Source: Ilumatobacteraceae bacterium
Lineage (GTDB): Bacteria > Actinomycetota > Acidimicrobiia > Acidimicrobiales > Ilumatobacteraceae
Length of the DNA stretch: 64,000 bases
Direction of reading: 5' to 3'
Assembly (NCBI GenBank): GCA_022843125.1
Contig: JALHOG010000011.1
Span: forward strand, 6,869 to 70,868
The translations under genes were made by a program, and so were the position numbers. Of this stretch, positions 16,809-24,959 are shown in pieces. Within the stretch, counting starts at the first letter, position 1; every line of letters starts with the position of its first letter. Below the pieces are notes generated by a model. It had not been told where the DNA came from. It searched no databases and saw only the letters and a program-made list of their open reading frames with translations.

Positions 16809-19007
16809 ATGCAACGTTTTCGAAGCCAGCGCGCCGTGGCGGCGGCGTTCGTGGCGGCGGGTTCGATAGCTGCCGCATCGATCGCACCGATCGGTTTCGC
16901 TCAGGCGTCCCACACGCGCACTCCGACGGCGTCGATCGCTGACGCCACCGCATCGGAAGGTGACGGCGAGATCACCTTCGACATCACGCTCGACCGGCCG
17001 GCGACGCAGCGCGTGCGTGGCGTCGTCGTGTTCCTGTCGGGGTCGGCCCGATTCGGTCGCGACTTCCAGACCGTGCTCGCACCGGTCACGATCCCGCGTG
17101 GTTCGACATCGACGACCGTGTCGGCGCAACTCGTGGACGATGCGATCACCGAGCCGGACGAGAATCTGTCCGCACGATTGATCCTGTTCAGCGGCGCTCG
17201 CCTCGGCGACGGTCGGGCCGCCGGCCTCATCACCGACGACGCGCTCACGGTCAACCTCCTCCACATCAACGACCACCACTCCAACGTTGCGCCGGCGGTC
17301 ATCAACGCGAACCTCGGAACCGCAGGTGGCGCACTCCGCTACGACGGCGGCGGCTTCCCGGCGATCTCGGCGAAGATGAAGGAACTCGAGGCGACGCTGC
17401 CCAACGTGGTCAAGATCCACGCCGGTGACGCGATCACCGGGACCCTGTTCTACTCGCTGTTCAAGGGTGAGGCCGATGCTGCGCTCATGAACGAGGTGTG
17501 CTTCGACATCTTCCAGCTCGGCAACCACGAGTTCGACGACTCCGACGCGCAGCTCAAGCAGTTCCTCGATTGGCTCAACGCAGGTGACTGCGGTACGACG
17601 ACCCTCGGCGCCAACGTGGTGCCCGCTGTCGGCACGCCGCTCGCACCCACCTCGCCGAACGACTACATCCAGCCGTACGTCATCAAGCAGTTCGGCGCCG
17701 AGGAGGTCGGCTTCGTCGGCATCAACATCGCCCAGAAGACGCGCGTGTCGAGCCAGCCACTCCCGACCACCGAGTTCCTCGACGAGGTCGAGACGGCGCA
17801 GCGCTACGTCGACGAGTTGGACGCACTGGGCGTCGAGAACATCGTGCTCGTCACCCACTACACGTACGCGAACGACCTCGCGCTCGCCGCGCAGGTGACC
17901 GGTGTCGACGCCATCATCGGTGGCGACTCCCACACGCTGCTCGGCGACGGCTTCGGCCCGTTCAGCGGCCCCGGTACCGGCCCGTACCCGACCCGCGTCG
18001 TCAACGCCGACGGCGATCCGGTGTGCGTGGTCCAGGCGTGGCAGTACGCGCGAGTGCTCGGCGAGTTCAACCTGAGCTTCGATCAGGGCAAGAACGTCGG
18101 CTGTGGCGGGACCCCGCACCTCCTGGTGAGCAACTTCGTCCGCCAGGTGCCGGGCAGCAGCCCGGCCGTGTTCCAGCCGATCCCGGCCGACGAGCTGGCG
18201 GCCGTCCAGGCGATCGTCGATGCGGCGCCCTCGGTGTCCCTCGTGACCCCGAACGCTGCCTCGCAGGCGATCCTCGCCTCGTTCTCGGGTCAGGTCAACG
18301 TGCTCAACCAGCAGGTCATCGCCAGCGCTGCCGAGCCGCTCTGCATCCGTCGCATCCCGGATCGTCCGCGCAGCGGCATCTGTGCTGCCAACACGGTCGC
18401 TGCGTCCGGGGCCACGCAGGAGGTCAACGGCGGCTTCATCCAGCAGATCGTCACCGACGCGTTCCTCGCTCGGGCGTTCCGTGCCGACATCGCGTTGCAG
18501 AACGCCGGCGGCGTTCGGGTCGATCTCCCGACCGGCAACATCACCCTCGGTGATGCTTACCGACTCCTGCCGTTCTCCAACACGCTCGTCGAGATGGAGA
18601 TGACCGGAGCCGAGATCGCCCAGGTGCTGGAGGAAGCGGTCGCGAACTATCAGAACAACGGTGGTTCCGACGGCTCGTATCCGTACGGCTCGGCAATCCG
18701 CTGGGACGTCAACGAGGGCGCTCCGACCGGGAGTCGGTTCTCGAACATCGAGGTCCGCGCCGACGACGGCACGTGGGGTCCGATCGACCCGGCGGCGACG
18801 TACATCGTGGTGACCAACAGCTTCCTGGCCTCCGGTCAGGACGGCTGGACGACGTTCGGCGCGGTGACCGCCGACGGTCGCACCGTCGACACGTTCATCA
18901 ACTACGCCCAGGGCTTCATCGACTGGGTCGAGCAGGACCTCGGAGGCGGCGCGGTGAGCGTGCCCGCACCCGAGAACTTCTCGACACAGAGCTTCATCCC
19001 CGGCTGA
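16809..19007 (+). CDS. Secreted 5'-nucleotidase/2',3'-cyclic phosphodiesterase with N-terminal Calx-beta domain
   Basis: A 732-residue exported protein. Signal peptide about residues 1-34 (ending FAQASH). Residues about 38-145 form a Calx-beta domain (ASEGDGEITFDITLDRPA, EPDENLSARL), a calcium-binding adhesion-type module. The UshA-type metallophosphatase domain follows (LLHINDHHSN, IHAGDAITGT, QLGNHEFDD, 'IIGGDSHTLLG'). The C-terminal 5'-nucleotidase domain carries the base-stacking and substrate region (LQNAGGVRVDLP, 'YRLLPFSNTLVEMEMTG'). It should hydrolyse extracellular nucleotides for phosphate and nucleoside salvage. Followed by a strong terminator hairpin, so probably monocistronic. 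Confidence 0.92.
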   Translation: MQRFRSQRAVAAAFVAAGSIAAASIAPIGFAQASHTRTPTASIADATASEGDGEITFDITLDRPATQRVRGVVVFLSGSARFGRDFQTVLAPVTIPRGSTSTTVSAQLVDDAITEPDENLSARLILFSGARLGDGRAAGLITDDALTVNLLHINDHHSNVAPAVINANLGTAGGALRYDGGGFPAISAKMKELEATLPNVVKIHAGDAITGTLFYSLFKGEADAALMNEVCFDIFQLGNHEFDDSDAQLKQFLDWLNAGDCGTTTLGANVVPAVGTPLAPTSPNDYIQPYVIKQFGAEEVGFVGINIAQKTRVSSQPLPTTEFLDEVETAQRYVDELDALGVENIVLVTHYTYANDLALAAQVTGVDAIIGGDSHTLLGDGFGPFSGPGTGPYPTRVVNADGDPVCVVQAWQYARVLGEFNLSFDQGKNVGCGGTPHLLVSNFVRQVPGSSPAVFQPIPADELAAVQAIVDAAPSVSLVTPNAASQAILASFSGQVNVLNQQVIASAAEPLCIRRIPDRPRSGICAANTVAASGATQEVNGGFIQQIVTDAFLARAFRADIALQNAGGVRVDLPTGNITLGDAYRLLPFSNTLVEMEMTGAEIAQVLEEAVANYQNNGGSDGSYPYGSAIRWDVNEGAPTGSRFSNIEVRADDGTWGPIDPAATYIVVTNSFLASGQDGWTTFGAVTADGRTVDTFINYAQGFIDWVEQDLGGGAVSVPAPENFSTQSFIPG

Positions 19008-19032
19008 CCGGAGCGATTCGGTCACTTCACGT

Positions 19033-19071
19033 CCGCCGGCGGCGCCACGTTCGTCGTGGTGCCGCCGGCGG
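19033..19071 (+). terminator. Terminator after the nucleotidase gene
   Basis: A 16-bp GC-rich stem (CCGCCGGCGGCGCCAC at 19033-19048 with 19056-19071, one G-T wobble) closing a 7-nt loop in the gap before dapA. No T-run follows. Confidence 0.75.
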
Positions 19072-19150
19072 AGCGGTCGTTCCCGATCCGAGGCAAACCG
19101 GAACGTCTTCATCGTTGTCGCGCTGCGCGTTCGTGCGCCACGATGGGGCA

Positions 19151-20059
19151 ATGCCACACTTCGGCCGAGTCCTGTCGGCGATGATCACCCCGTTCGACGA
19201 GAACGGCGCACTCGATCTCGATGTCGCCGCCCAGCTCGCACGCCACCTCCAGTCCAACGGTCACGACGGTCTCGTCATCGCCGGCACCACCGGTGAGGCG
19301 CCCGTGCTCGACGACGACGAGCGGGTCAGCCTGTTCGCGGCCGTGATCGAGGCGGTCACGATCCCGGTGGTTGCCGGCACCGGCACCAACGACACGCGCC
19401 ACTCGGTCCAGATGACCAAGGAGGCCAAGGCGCTCGGCGCGGCCGGGGTGCTCGCCGTGTGCCCGTACTACAACCGCCCATCCCAGGCCGGGATCGCCGC
19501 ACACATGCGGGCGATCGCCGACGCCAGCGACCTGCCCGTGATGATCTACGACATCCCGGTGCGCAGCGGGCGCAAGATCTCGACCGCGACCCTGCTGGAG
19601 TTGGCGAACGACGTGCCCAACGTCGTCGCGCTCAAGGACGCGGCCGGCAACCCCGGCGAGACAGCGGCGCTGATCAGCGCCGCCCCGCACGGTTTCGAGG
19701 TCTACAGCGGTGACGACGGCCTCACGCTCCCGCTCCTCGCGAGCGGGATCGTCGGCACGGTCGGTGTCGCCACCCACTGGACCGCCGACGACCACCAGCT
19801 CATGTTCGACCTGTGGGAGAAGGGCGACGTGGTCGGCGCCCGCCTCGTCAACAGCCGGCTGCTGCCCAGCTTCGCGTTCGAGACGGGTGACGACGCGCCG
19901 AACCCGATCCCCACCAAGGCGATGATGCGCCACCTCGGATTTGCTGTCGGACAGGCCCGATTGCCGATGGGGCCGGCGCCCGCGTTCGTCGAGGAACGCG
20001 CCCCCGAGGTGCTCGCCGACCTGCAACGGTGGCGAGACGCCTATCCTGAGCGACCTTGA
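19151..20059 (+). CDS. dapA: 4-hydroxy-tetrahydrodipicolinate synthase
   Basis: A 302-residue DapA, a TIM-barrel lyase condensing pyruvate with aspartate semialdehyde to start lysine/DAP synthesis. Visible signatures: 'GLVIAGTTGEAPVLDDDE' (about 38-55), 'LAVCPYYNRPSQAGI', 'MIYDIPVRSGRKI' with the catalytic Tyr, and the Schiff-base Lys in 'NVVALKDAAGNP' (about residue 162). The ATG is preceded at 6 nt by CACGAT, a plausible leaderless -10. Its stop overlaps the TTG start of rnj (TTGA). Confidence 0.97.
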   Translation: MPHFGRVLSAMITPFDENGALDLDVAAQLARHLQSNGHDGLVIAGTTGEAPVLDDDERVSLFAAVIEAVTIPVVAGTGTNDTRHSVQMTKEAKALGAAGVLAVCPYYNRPSQAGIAAHMRAIADASDLPVMIYDIPVRSGRKISTATLLELANDVPNVVALKDAAGNPGETAALISAAPHGFEVYSGDDGLTLPLLASGIVGTVGVATHWTADDHQLMFDLWEKGDVVGARLVNSRLLPSFAFETGDDAPNPIPTKAMMRHLGFAVGQARLPMGPAPAFVEERAPEVLADLQRWRDAYPERP

Positions 20060-21759
20060 CAGCTCTACCTGTACGCATCATCTTCCTCGGCGGCCTCGGG
20101 GAAATCGGCCGCAACTGCATGGCGATCGAGCAGGGGAGCGGCAGCGACCGCTCGATCGTGCTCATCGACTGCGGTCTCATGTTTCCCGACGCCGACATGC
20201 ACGGCATCGACCTCGTGCTGCCCGACTTCACCTATCTGCGTGAGCACGCCAACCAGATCGCCGGCCTGGTGGCGACGCACGGTCACGAGGACCACGTCGG
20301 GGGCATCCAGTACCTGCTGCGCGACCGCGACGGCATCGGGCACCTGCGCGACTCGCCGCTGCCGGTCTACGGTGCCAAGCTCACGCTCGGCCTCGCCCGC
20401 AACCGGATCGAGGAGGCGGGCCTGCTCGGCCGCATCGACATGCGGCCGGTCCAGGACCTCGAGGTCGTTCAGATCGGACCGTTCTCGGTCGAGTTCATCC
20501 CGGTCACCCACTCGGTGCCCCATGCGCACGCGATCGCCGTCACCACCTCGCAGGGCGTCATCCTGCACTCGGGCGACTGGAAGCTCGACCTCGATCCGGT
20601 CGACGGCCGGCGCACCGAGCTGTCCCGTCTCGGCCAGCTCACGGCGGGCAAGGGCGTCCGGCTGCTCATGGGCGACTCGACCAATGCCGAGGAGCACGGT
20701 CACGCCCCCAGCGAGACGTCGATCGGCCCGGTGCTCCGAGGCCTGTTCGCCGATCATCGCGGCCGGCGCATCGTCACGGCCAGCTTCGCGAGCCACCTGC
20801 ACCGCATCCAGCAGATCGCCGACGCGGCGATCGCCGACGGCCGCAAGGTCGCCACGCTCGGGTTGAGCATGAAGAAGAACGTGCGGCTCGGGCTCGAGCT
20901 GGGCGTGTTGCGGATCCCCGAATCCGCGCTGATCGACATCGAGCAGATCAGCGACTACGAGCCCGGCCAGATCTGCGTCATCTCGACCGGATCACAGGGT
21001 GAGCCGATGTCGGCGCTGTCGCTCCTCGCTCGCGACGAGAACAAGTTCGTCAAGCTCGGCGAGCACGACACCGTGATCCTGTCCAGCCACGCGATCCCCG
21101 GCAACGAGAGCAACGTCAACAAGGTGATCGACGGCCTGCTGCGACGCGGCGCCGAGGTGATCCACTCGGGCATCGCCGACGTGCACGCCACCGGGCACGC
21201 TCAGGCCGAGGAGATCAAGACGTACCTCTCGCTGGTCAAGCCCGAGTGGTACGTCCCGATCCACGGCGAGTTCCGGCACATGATGGCCAACGGCCGGCTC
21301 GGCGAGCAGATGGGCCTGCCCCACGATCGCGTCGTCATGTGCGAGGACGGCGACGTCATCGAGCTCAGCGACGACGGGATCGAGCACGTCGGCCGTGTGC
21401 CGGCCGGCTACGTGTACGTCGACGGCATCGTCGGTGACGTCGGTCAGGGCGTGATCCGCGACCGGCGCGTCCTCGGCGAAGAGGGCGTTGTCGTCGTGGT
21501 GGTCACCGTCGACGTGCAGACCGGCAAGGTGCTCGTCGGTCCCGACATCATCACCCGCGGGTGGGTGTACGCACCCGAAGCGGAAGACCTGCTTGACGAA
21601 GCGTGTGACGTGGTGTCCGATGCAGTCGAGCGGGCGTTCGCGAGCGGCGTGCGCGACGTCGAGGCGCTCGAACGTGACGTGCGTCGCGCAGCCGGCAAGT
21701 TCGTCAACGAGCGCACACGCCGGCGGCCGATGATCGTCCCGGTCGTCATGGCGACCTGA
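20056..21759 (+). CDS. rnj: Ribonuclease J
   Basis: A 567-residue RNase J, a metallo-beta-lactamase/beta-CASP 5'-exo- and endoribonuclease. The zinc motif THGHEDHVGG is near residue 73-82; further ligands are in 'THSVPHAHA' and 'ILHSGDWKLD'; beta-CASP residues are in 'IVTASFASHLHRI' and 'VISTGSQGEPMSAL'; the C-terminal domain ends 'ERTRRRPMIVPV'. The start is TTG at 20056, overlapping the dapA stop. TATCCT at 20042-20047, inside dapA, lies 8 nt upstream, so rnj may have a private leaderless promoter besides read-through from dapA. Confidence 0.96.
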   Translation: MTALPVRIIFLGGLGEIGRNCMAIEQGSGSDRSIVLIDCGLMFPDADMHGIDLVLPDFTYLREHANQIAGLVATHGHEDHVGGIQYLLRDRDGIGHLRDSPLPVYGAKLTLGLARNRIEEAGLLGRIDMRPVQDLEVVQIGPFSVEFIPVTHSVPHAHAIAVTTSQGVILHSGDWKLDLDPVDGRRTELSRLGQLTAGKGVRLLMGDSTNAEEHGHAPSETSIGPVLRGLFADHRGRRIVTASFASHLHRIQQIADAAIADGRKVATLGLSMKKNVRLGLELGVLRIPESALIDIEQISDYEPGQICVISTGSQGEPMSALSLLARDENKFVKLGEHDTVILSSHAIPGNESNVNKVIDGLLRRGAEVIHSGIADVHATGHAQAEEIKTYLSLVKPEWYVPIHGEFRHMMANGRLGEQMGLPHDRVVMCEDGDVIELSDDGIEHVGRVPAGYVYVDGIVGDVGQGVIRDRRVLGEEGVVVVVVTVDVQTGKVLVGPDIITRGWVYAPEAEDLLDEACDVVSDAVERAFASGVRDVEALERDVRRAAGKFVNERTRRRPMIVPVVMAT

Positions 21760-21774
21760 CGTGGCGGGCTGAGC

Positions 21775-22272
21775 GTGCGCAGGGTGTTCGCGGCGGCCGC
21801 GCTCGCCGCCGTTGCCCTCGTCGGCGCAGTGGCGTGTTCGGGAGACGACGACGGCGGTCCGGAACCGCGTGCCGATCTGATCTCGCCGGCGCTCGAGGCT
21901 GTCGCCGCGGCTCGTGACGGCGCACCGGAGCTCCTCGAGGTGTCTGCCACGCTGGAGCACGTCGACGTGATCGTGCGCGACACCGAAGGGACCGGGGTGC
22001 TCTACCGGTACGACGACGACGGCCTCACCGGCCCGGTCGAACCGCGCGACGACCTGCGTGAGTCGTTCACCCCAGCCGACGTCACGATCGATCCGGAACG
22101 GGTCTTCGTCGGCATCCGCTCCGAGCTCGACCGCGCGACCATCATCGATCTCGCGGTCCGTCGCGAGGGTGGTGTCGTCGTGATCGATGCCACGGTGGCC
22201 AGCGAGGCCGGTGGGATCATCCTGGTGCTGCTCGGCCCGGAGGGCGCGATCCTCGGCACGCAAGCCGTCTGA
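21775..22272 (+). CDS. Small putative lipoprotein
   Basis: A 165-residue protein starting with GTG. The signal peptide ends in LVGAVACSG (Cys21), a lipoprotein site, followed by an acidic linker (GDDDGG). The remaining 130 residues are mixed beta/alpha with no recognised motif. It sits between rnj and ftsK, 15 bp after the rnj stop, probably in the same transcript. Function unknown. Confidence 0.75.
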   Translation: MRRVFAAAALAAVALVGAVACSGDDDGGPEPRADLISPALEAVAAARDGAPELLEVSATLEHVDVIVRDTEGTGVLYRYDDDGLTGPVEPRDDLRESFTPADVTIDPERVFVGIRSELDRATIIDLAVRREGGVVVIDATVASEAGGIILVLLGPEGAILGTQAV

Positions 22273-22299
22273 GCAGTCGTAGCGCCGCGGAGCGCGCGA

Positions 22300-22333
22300 T
22301 TGACCCGTTCGGCGCGTCGAACGTTGGTACGGT
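22300..22333 (+). promoter_or_regulatory. Putative ftsK promoter with palindrome
   Basis: TTGACC (22300-22305) is followed by an inverted repeat CGTTCG-gcgcgt-CGAACG (22306-22323) and TACGGT (22328-22333), which ends 10 nt before the ftsK ATG. TTGACC to TACGGT is 22 nt, too long for a standard promoter, so the true -35/-10 pair is unclear. The palindrome is the firmer observation. Confidence 0.35.
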
Positions 22334-22343
22334 GGATCGAACG

Positions 22344-24920
22344 ATGAGCACCTGGGGAGCTTCGAAGAAGCCGCGCGGTCAGACGTCCGGTCAGACGCGT
22401 GGAGGCCAGCGCCCGCAGGTACGCGGCCCGAAGTCCGGACCTGCCTCGACCCAGCGGGCCAAAGCGGCCACCGGGGGAGCGGTTCGCGATCTCACGCCGC
22501 CGGGGATGCGCCGTCGCGACACCGCCCAGACCGAGTTGCGCCAGGCGGTCGCCGGCCGCGAGCACGAGTTCGCCGGGATCGCCATGATCGTCGTCGGTGC
22601 CCTGATCGGGCTCGGGATCTACGTCGATCTGGCCGGTCCGCTCGGCCGTGCGGTCGAGACGTTCATCGGGTGGTTCCTCGGGCTCGGACGGTACGTGCTC
22701 CCGATCGTGTTGGTCTCAGCCGGGATCGCCCTGGTCAAGAAGGGTCAGTCGTCGAGCCCGGTGCGGCTCGGTATCGGCTGGGGGATGATCGGCGCCGCCG
22801 TGCTGGGGTTCTTGCACGTCGTGCGCGACCCGGCATCGTTCACCGACCTCGACGGCCTCGGCGATGCGGGTGGCTGGGTCGGCGCCGTGATCGGCGAGCC
22901 GCTCGAAGCGCTCGTCGCCACGGTCGGAGCCGTCGTCGTGCTGATCGCCCTGCTCGTCGGCGGCGCCCTGCTGATCACGCAGACGTCGGTGCGCACGATG
23001 GCGATGCACACCGGCCGCGGCGTCGGCGCCGTAGCGAAGCCGCTCGGCCTGGCCACCCGGCGCGCCCTGTCCGACCTGTCGACGCTCAGCAGCGAGCGCG
23101 GCGATCGTCCAGACGCAGATCGCAGCCGTGAGCCCCGGGCCGGCCGCGGCAAGCGGCGCCACAGCGGCGCGACCGGACGCGTCGCCGGCGAACCCCTCGC
23201 TCCATCGCTGTACGACGGCGCGGCCGACGACGACGCGCTCTACGAGAGCGGCCCGACCGGAGCGCCCGCGGCAGCACCCGCCGAGGCGAAGCGGCGCAAG
23301 AAGCCCGCCGCCAAGACCACCGACCAGTCCGCGTTGCCGATCGACGGCAAGCGGATCGGCGAGTGGGTGCTGCCGCCGATCAGCCACCTCAAGCAGGCCG
23401 GGCAGCAGGCCGTCAACATGGTCGAGATCGAGGCGCGCGGCCGAACGCTGCAGGAGTCGCTCGCATCGCACGGCGTCGACACGCAACTGGTCGGCATGAC
23501 CGTCGGCCCCACGGTCACCCGGTATGAGCTCGAGCTCGGTGCCGGCGTCAAGGTGGCCCGCGTCACGAGCCTCCAGAAGGACATCGCGTATGCGATGGCG
23601 GCGGTCGACGTCCGCATCCTCGCCCCGATTCCCGGCCGGTCGGCGATCGGCGTCGAGGTACCGAACCATCAGCGCCAGCTCGTCGCGCTCGGCGATCTGA
23701 TGGTGTCGCCCGAGGCGGTCCAGGCCACCCATCCGCTCGAGGTCGCCGTCGGGAAGGACATCGCCGGGCGGGCTGTGTTCCTCGATCTCTCCACCACACC
23801 GCACCTGCTGATCGCGGGCGCCACCGGCGCCGGCAAGTCGAGCGGCATCAACTGCATCATCACGTCGCTGCTGATGCGCACCACACCCGACCAGGTGCGC
23901 CTGATCCTCATCGACCCCAAGCAGGTCGAGATGGGGCAGTACCAGCGCCTGCCGCACCTGCTCACCCAGCCCGTCACCAACCCGAAGAAGGCAGCGAACG
24001 CGCTCGGCTGGGCGGTCAAGGAGATGGAGCGGCGCTACGACGTCCTGTCCGAGGTCGGGTTCCGCGACATCGGCGGCTACAACGCCGCGGTCGCGAAGAA
24101 CGAGATCGAGCCGCCACCCGGCGTGCCCGCCGACCAGTCGCCGTACGAGCACATGCCGTACATCGTGGTCGTGGTCGACGAGCTCAACGACCTGATGATG
24201 GTCGCTGCACGCGACGTCGAGGAGTCGATCACCCGCATCGCCCAGAAGGCGCGTGCGGTCGGCATCCACCTGATCGTCGCCACCCAGCGGCCGTCGGTGA
24301 ACGTGATCACCGGTGTGATCAAGGCCAACATCCCTGCCCGGATGGCGTTCGCCGTGTCGTCGCTCACCGATTCTCGCGTGATCCTCGATCAGCCCGGCGC
24401 CGAGAAGCTCGTCGGCAAGGGCGACATGCTGCTGCTGCCGGGCAACACCTCGGTGCCGAGCCGCATCCAGGGTTCGTGGGTGAGCGAGGAGGAGGTACGC
24501 AAGGTCGTCGCGCACTGGCGCAAGCAGGCGCCCGAACCGGTCTACTCCACCAACGTCGAAGGGGATGACGAGCCGGGTGGTTCGGCGGGCCGGATGGCAC
24601 CGATGCCGGGCACCGGGCCGGGCCAGGGTTCGTTCGGCTTGGCGCTCGACGTCACGTCCGACGCGAACGCGTTCTCCGCCGGCGACGACGACGAGGACCG
24701 TGTGATGATGCGCCAGGCGATGGAGCACGTGGTGCGCAGCCAGCTCGGCTCGACCTCGATGCTGCAGCGCAAGCTCAAGATCGGTTTCGCTCGTGCCGGT
24801 CGCATCATGGACCTGCTCGAGCAGCGCGGTGTGGTCGGCCCGAGTGAGGGGTCGAAGGCGCGTGAGGTGCTCATGACCGTGGAGGAGTTCGAACTCCTCC
24901 AGCAGAACGGTCAGCTCTGA
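22344..24920 (+). CDS. ftsK: DNA translocase FtsK/SpoIIIE
   Basis: An 858-residue FtsK. A basic N-terminus (1-70) precedes four membrane helices (about 75-225) anchoring it at the septum, then a charged linker (about 235-340). The RecA-like motor has Walker A GATGAGKSSG near residue 493 and Walker B 'YIVVVVDELNDLMMV' near 608. The C-terminal gamma winged helix (about 790-855, 'SMLQRKLKIGFARAGRIMDLLE') reads KOPS-like DNA signals. It pumps chromosome ends across the closing division septum. ATG 22344 is preferred over the in-frame GTG 22332. Confidence 0.97.
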   Translation: MSTWGASKKPRGQTSGQTRGGQRPQVRGPKSGPASTQRAKAATGGAVRDLTPPGMRRRDTAQTELRQAVAGREHEFAGIAMIVVGALIGLGIYVDLAGPLGRAVETFIGWFLGLGRYVLPIVLVSAGIALVKKGQSSSPVRLGIGWGMIGAAVLGFLHVVRDPASFTDLDGLGDAGGWVGAVIGEPLEALVATVGAVVVLIALLVGGALLITQTSVRTMAMHTGRGVGAVAKPLGLATRRALSDLSTLSSERGDRPDADRSREPRAGRGKRRHSGATGRVAGEPLAPSLYDGAADDDALYESGPTGAPAAAPAEAKRRKKPAAKTTDQSALPIDGKRIGEWVLPPISHLKQAGQQAVNMVEIEARGRTLQESLASHGVDTQLVGMTVGPTVTRYELELGAGVKVARVTSLQKDIAYAMAAVDVRILAPIPGRSAIGVEVPNHQRQLVALGDLMVSPEAVQATHPLEVAVGKDIAGRAVFLDLSTTPHLLIAGATGAGKSSGINCIITSLLMRTTPDQVRLILIDPKQVEMGQYQRLPHLLTQPVTNPKKAANALGWAVKEMERRYDVLSEVGFRDIGGYNAAVAKNEIEPPPGVPADQSPYEHMPYIVVVVDELNDLMMVAARDVEESITRIAQKARAVGIHLIVATQRPSVNVITGVIKANIPARMAFAVSSLTDSRVILDQPGAEKLVGKGDMLLLPGNTSVPSRIQGSWVSEEEVRKVVAHWRKQAPEPVYSTNVEGDDEPGGSAGRMAPMPGTGPGQGSFGLALDVTSDANAFSAGDDDEDRVMMRQAMEHVVRSQLGSTSMLQRKLKIGFARAGRIMDLLEQRGVVGPSEGSKAREVLMTVEEFELLQQNGQL

Positions 24921-24959
24921 CGCCAACCGGCAGGGCCGCGCACCTAGCATCCCGGGATC

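Noticed and set aside
16269-19157. 962-residue antisense frame over the nucleotidase gene
   Set aside because: Shadow of the nucleotidase and diiron genes; no motif.
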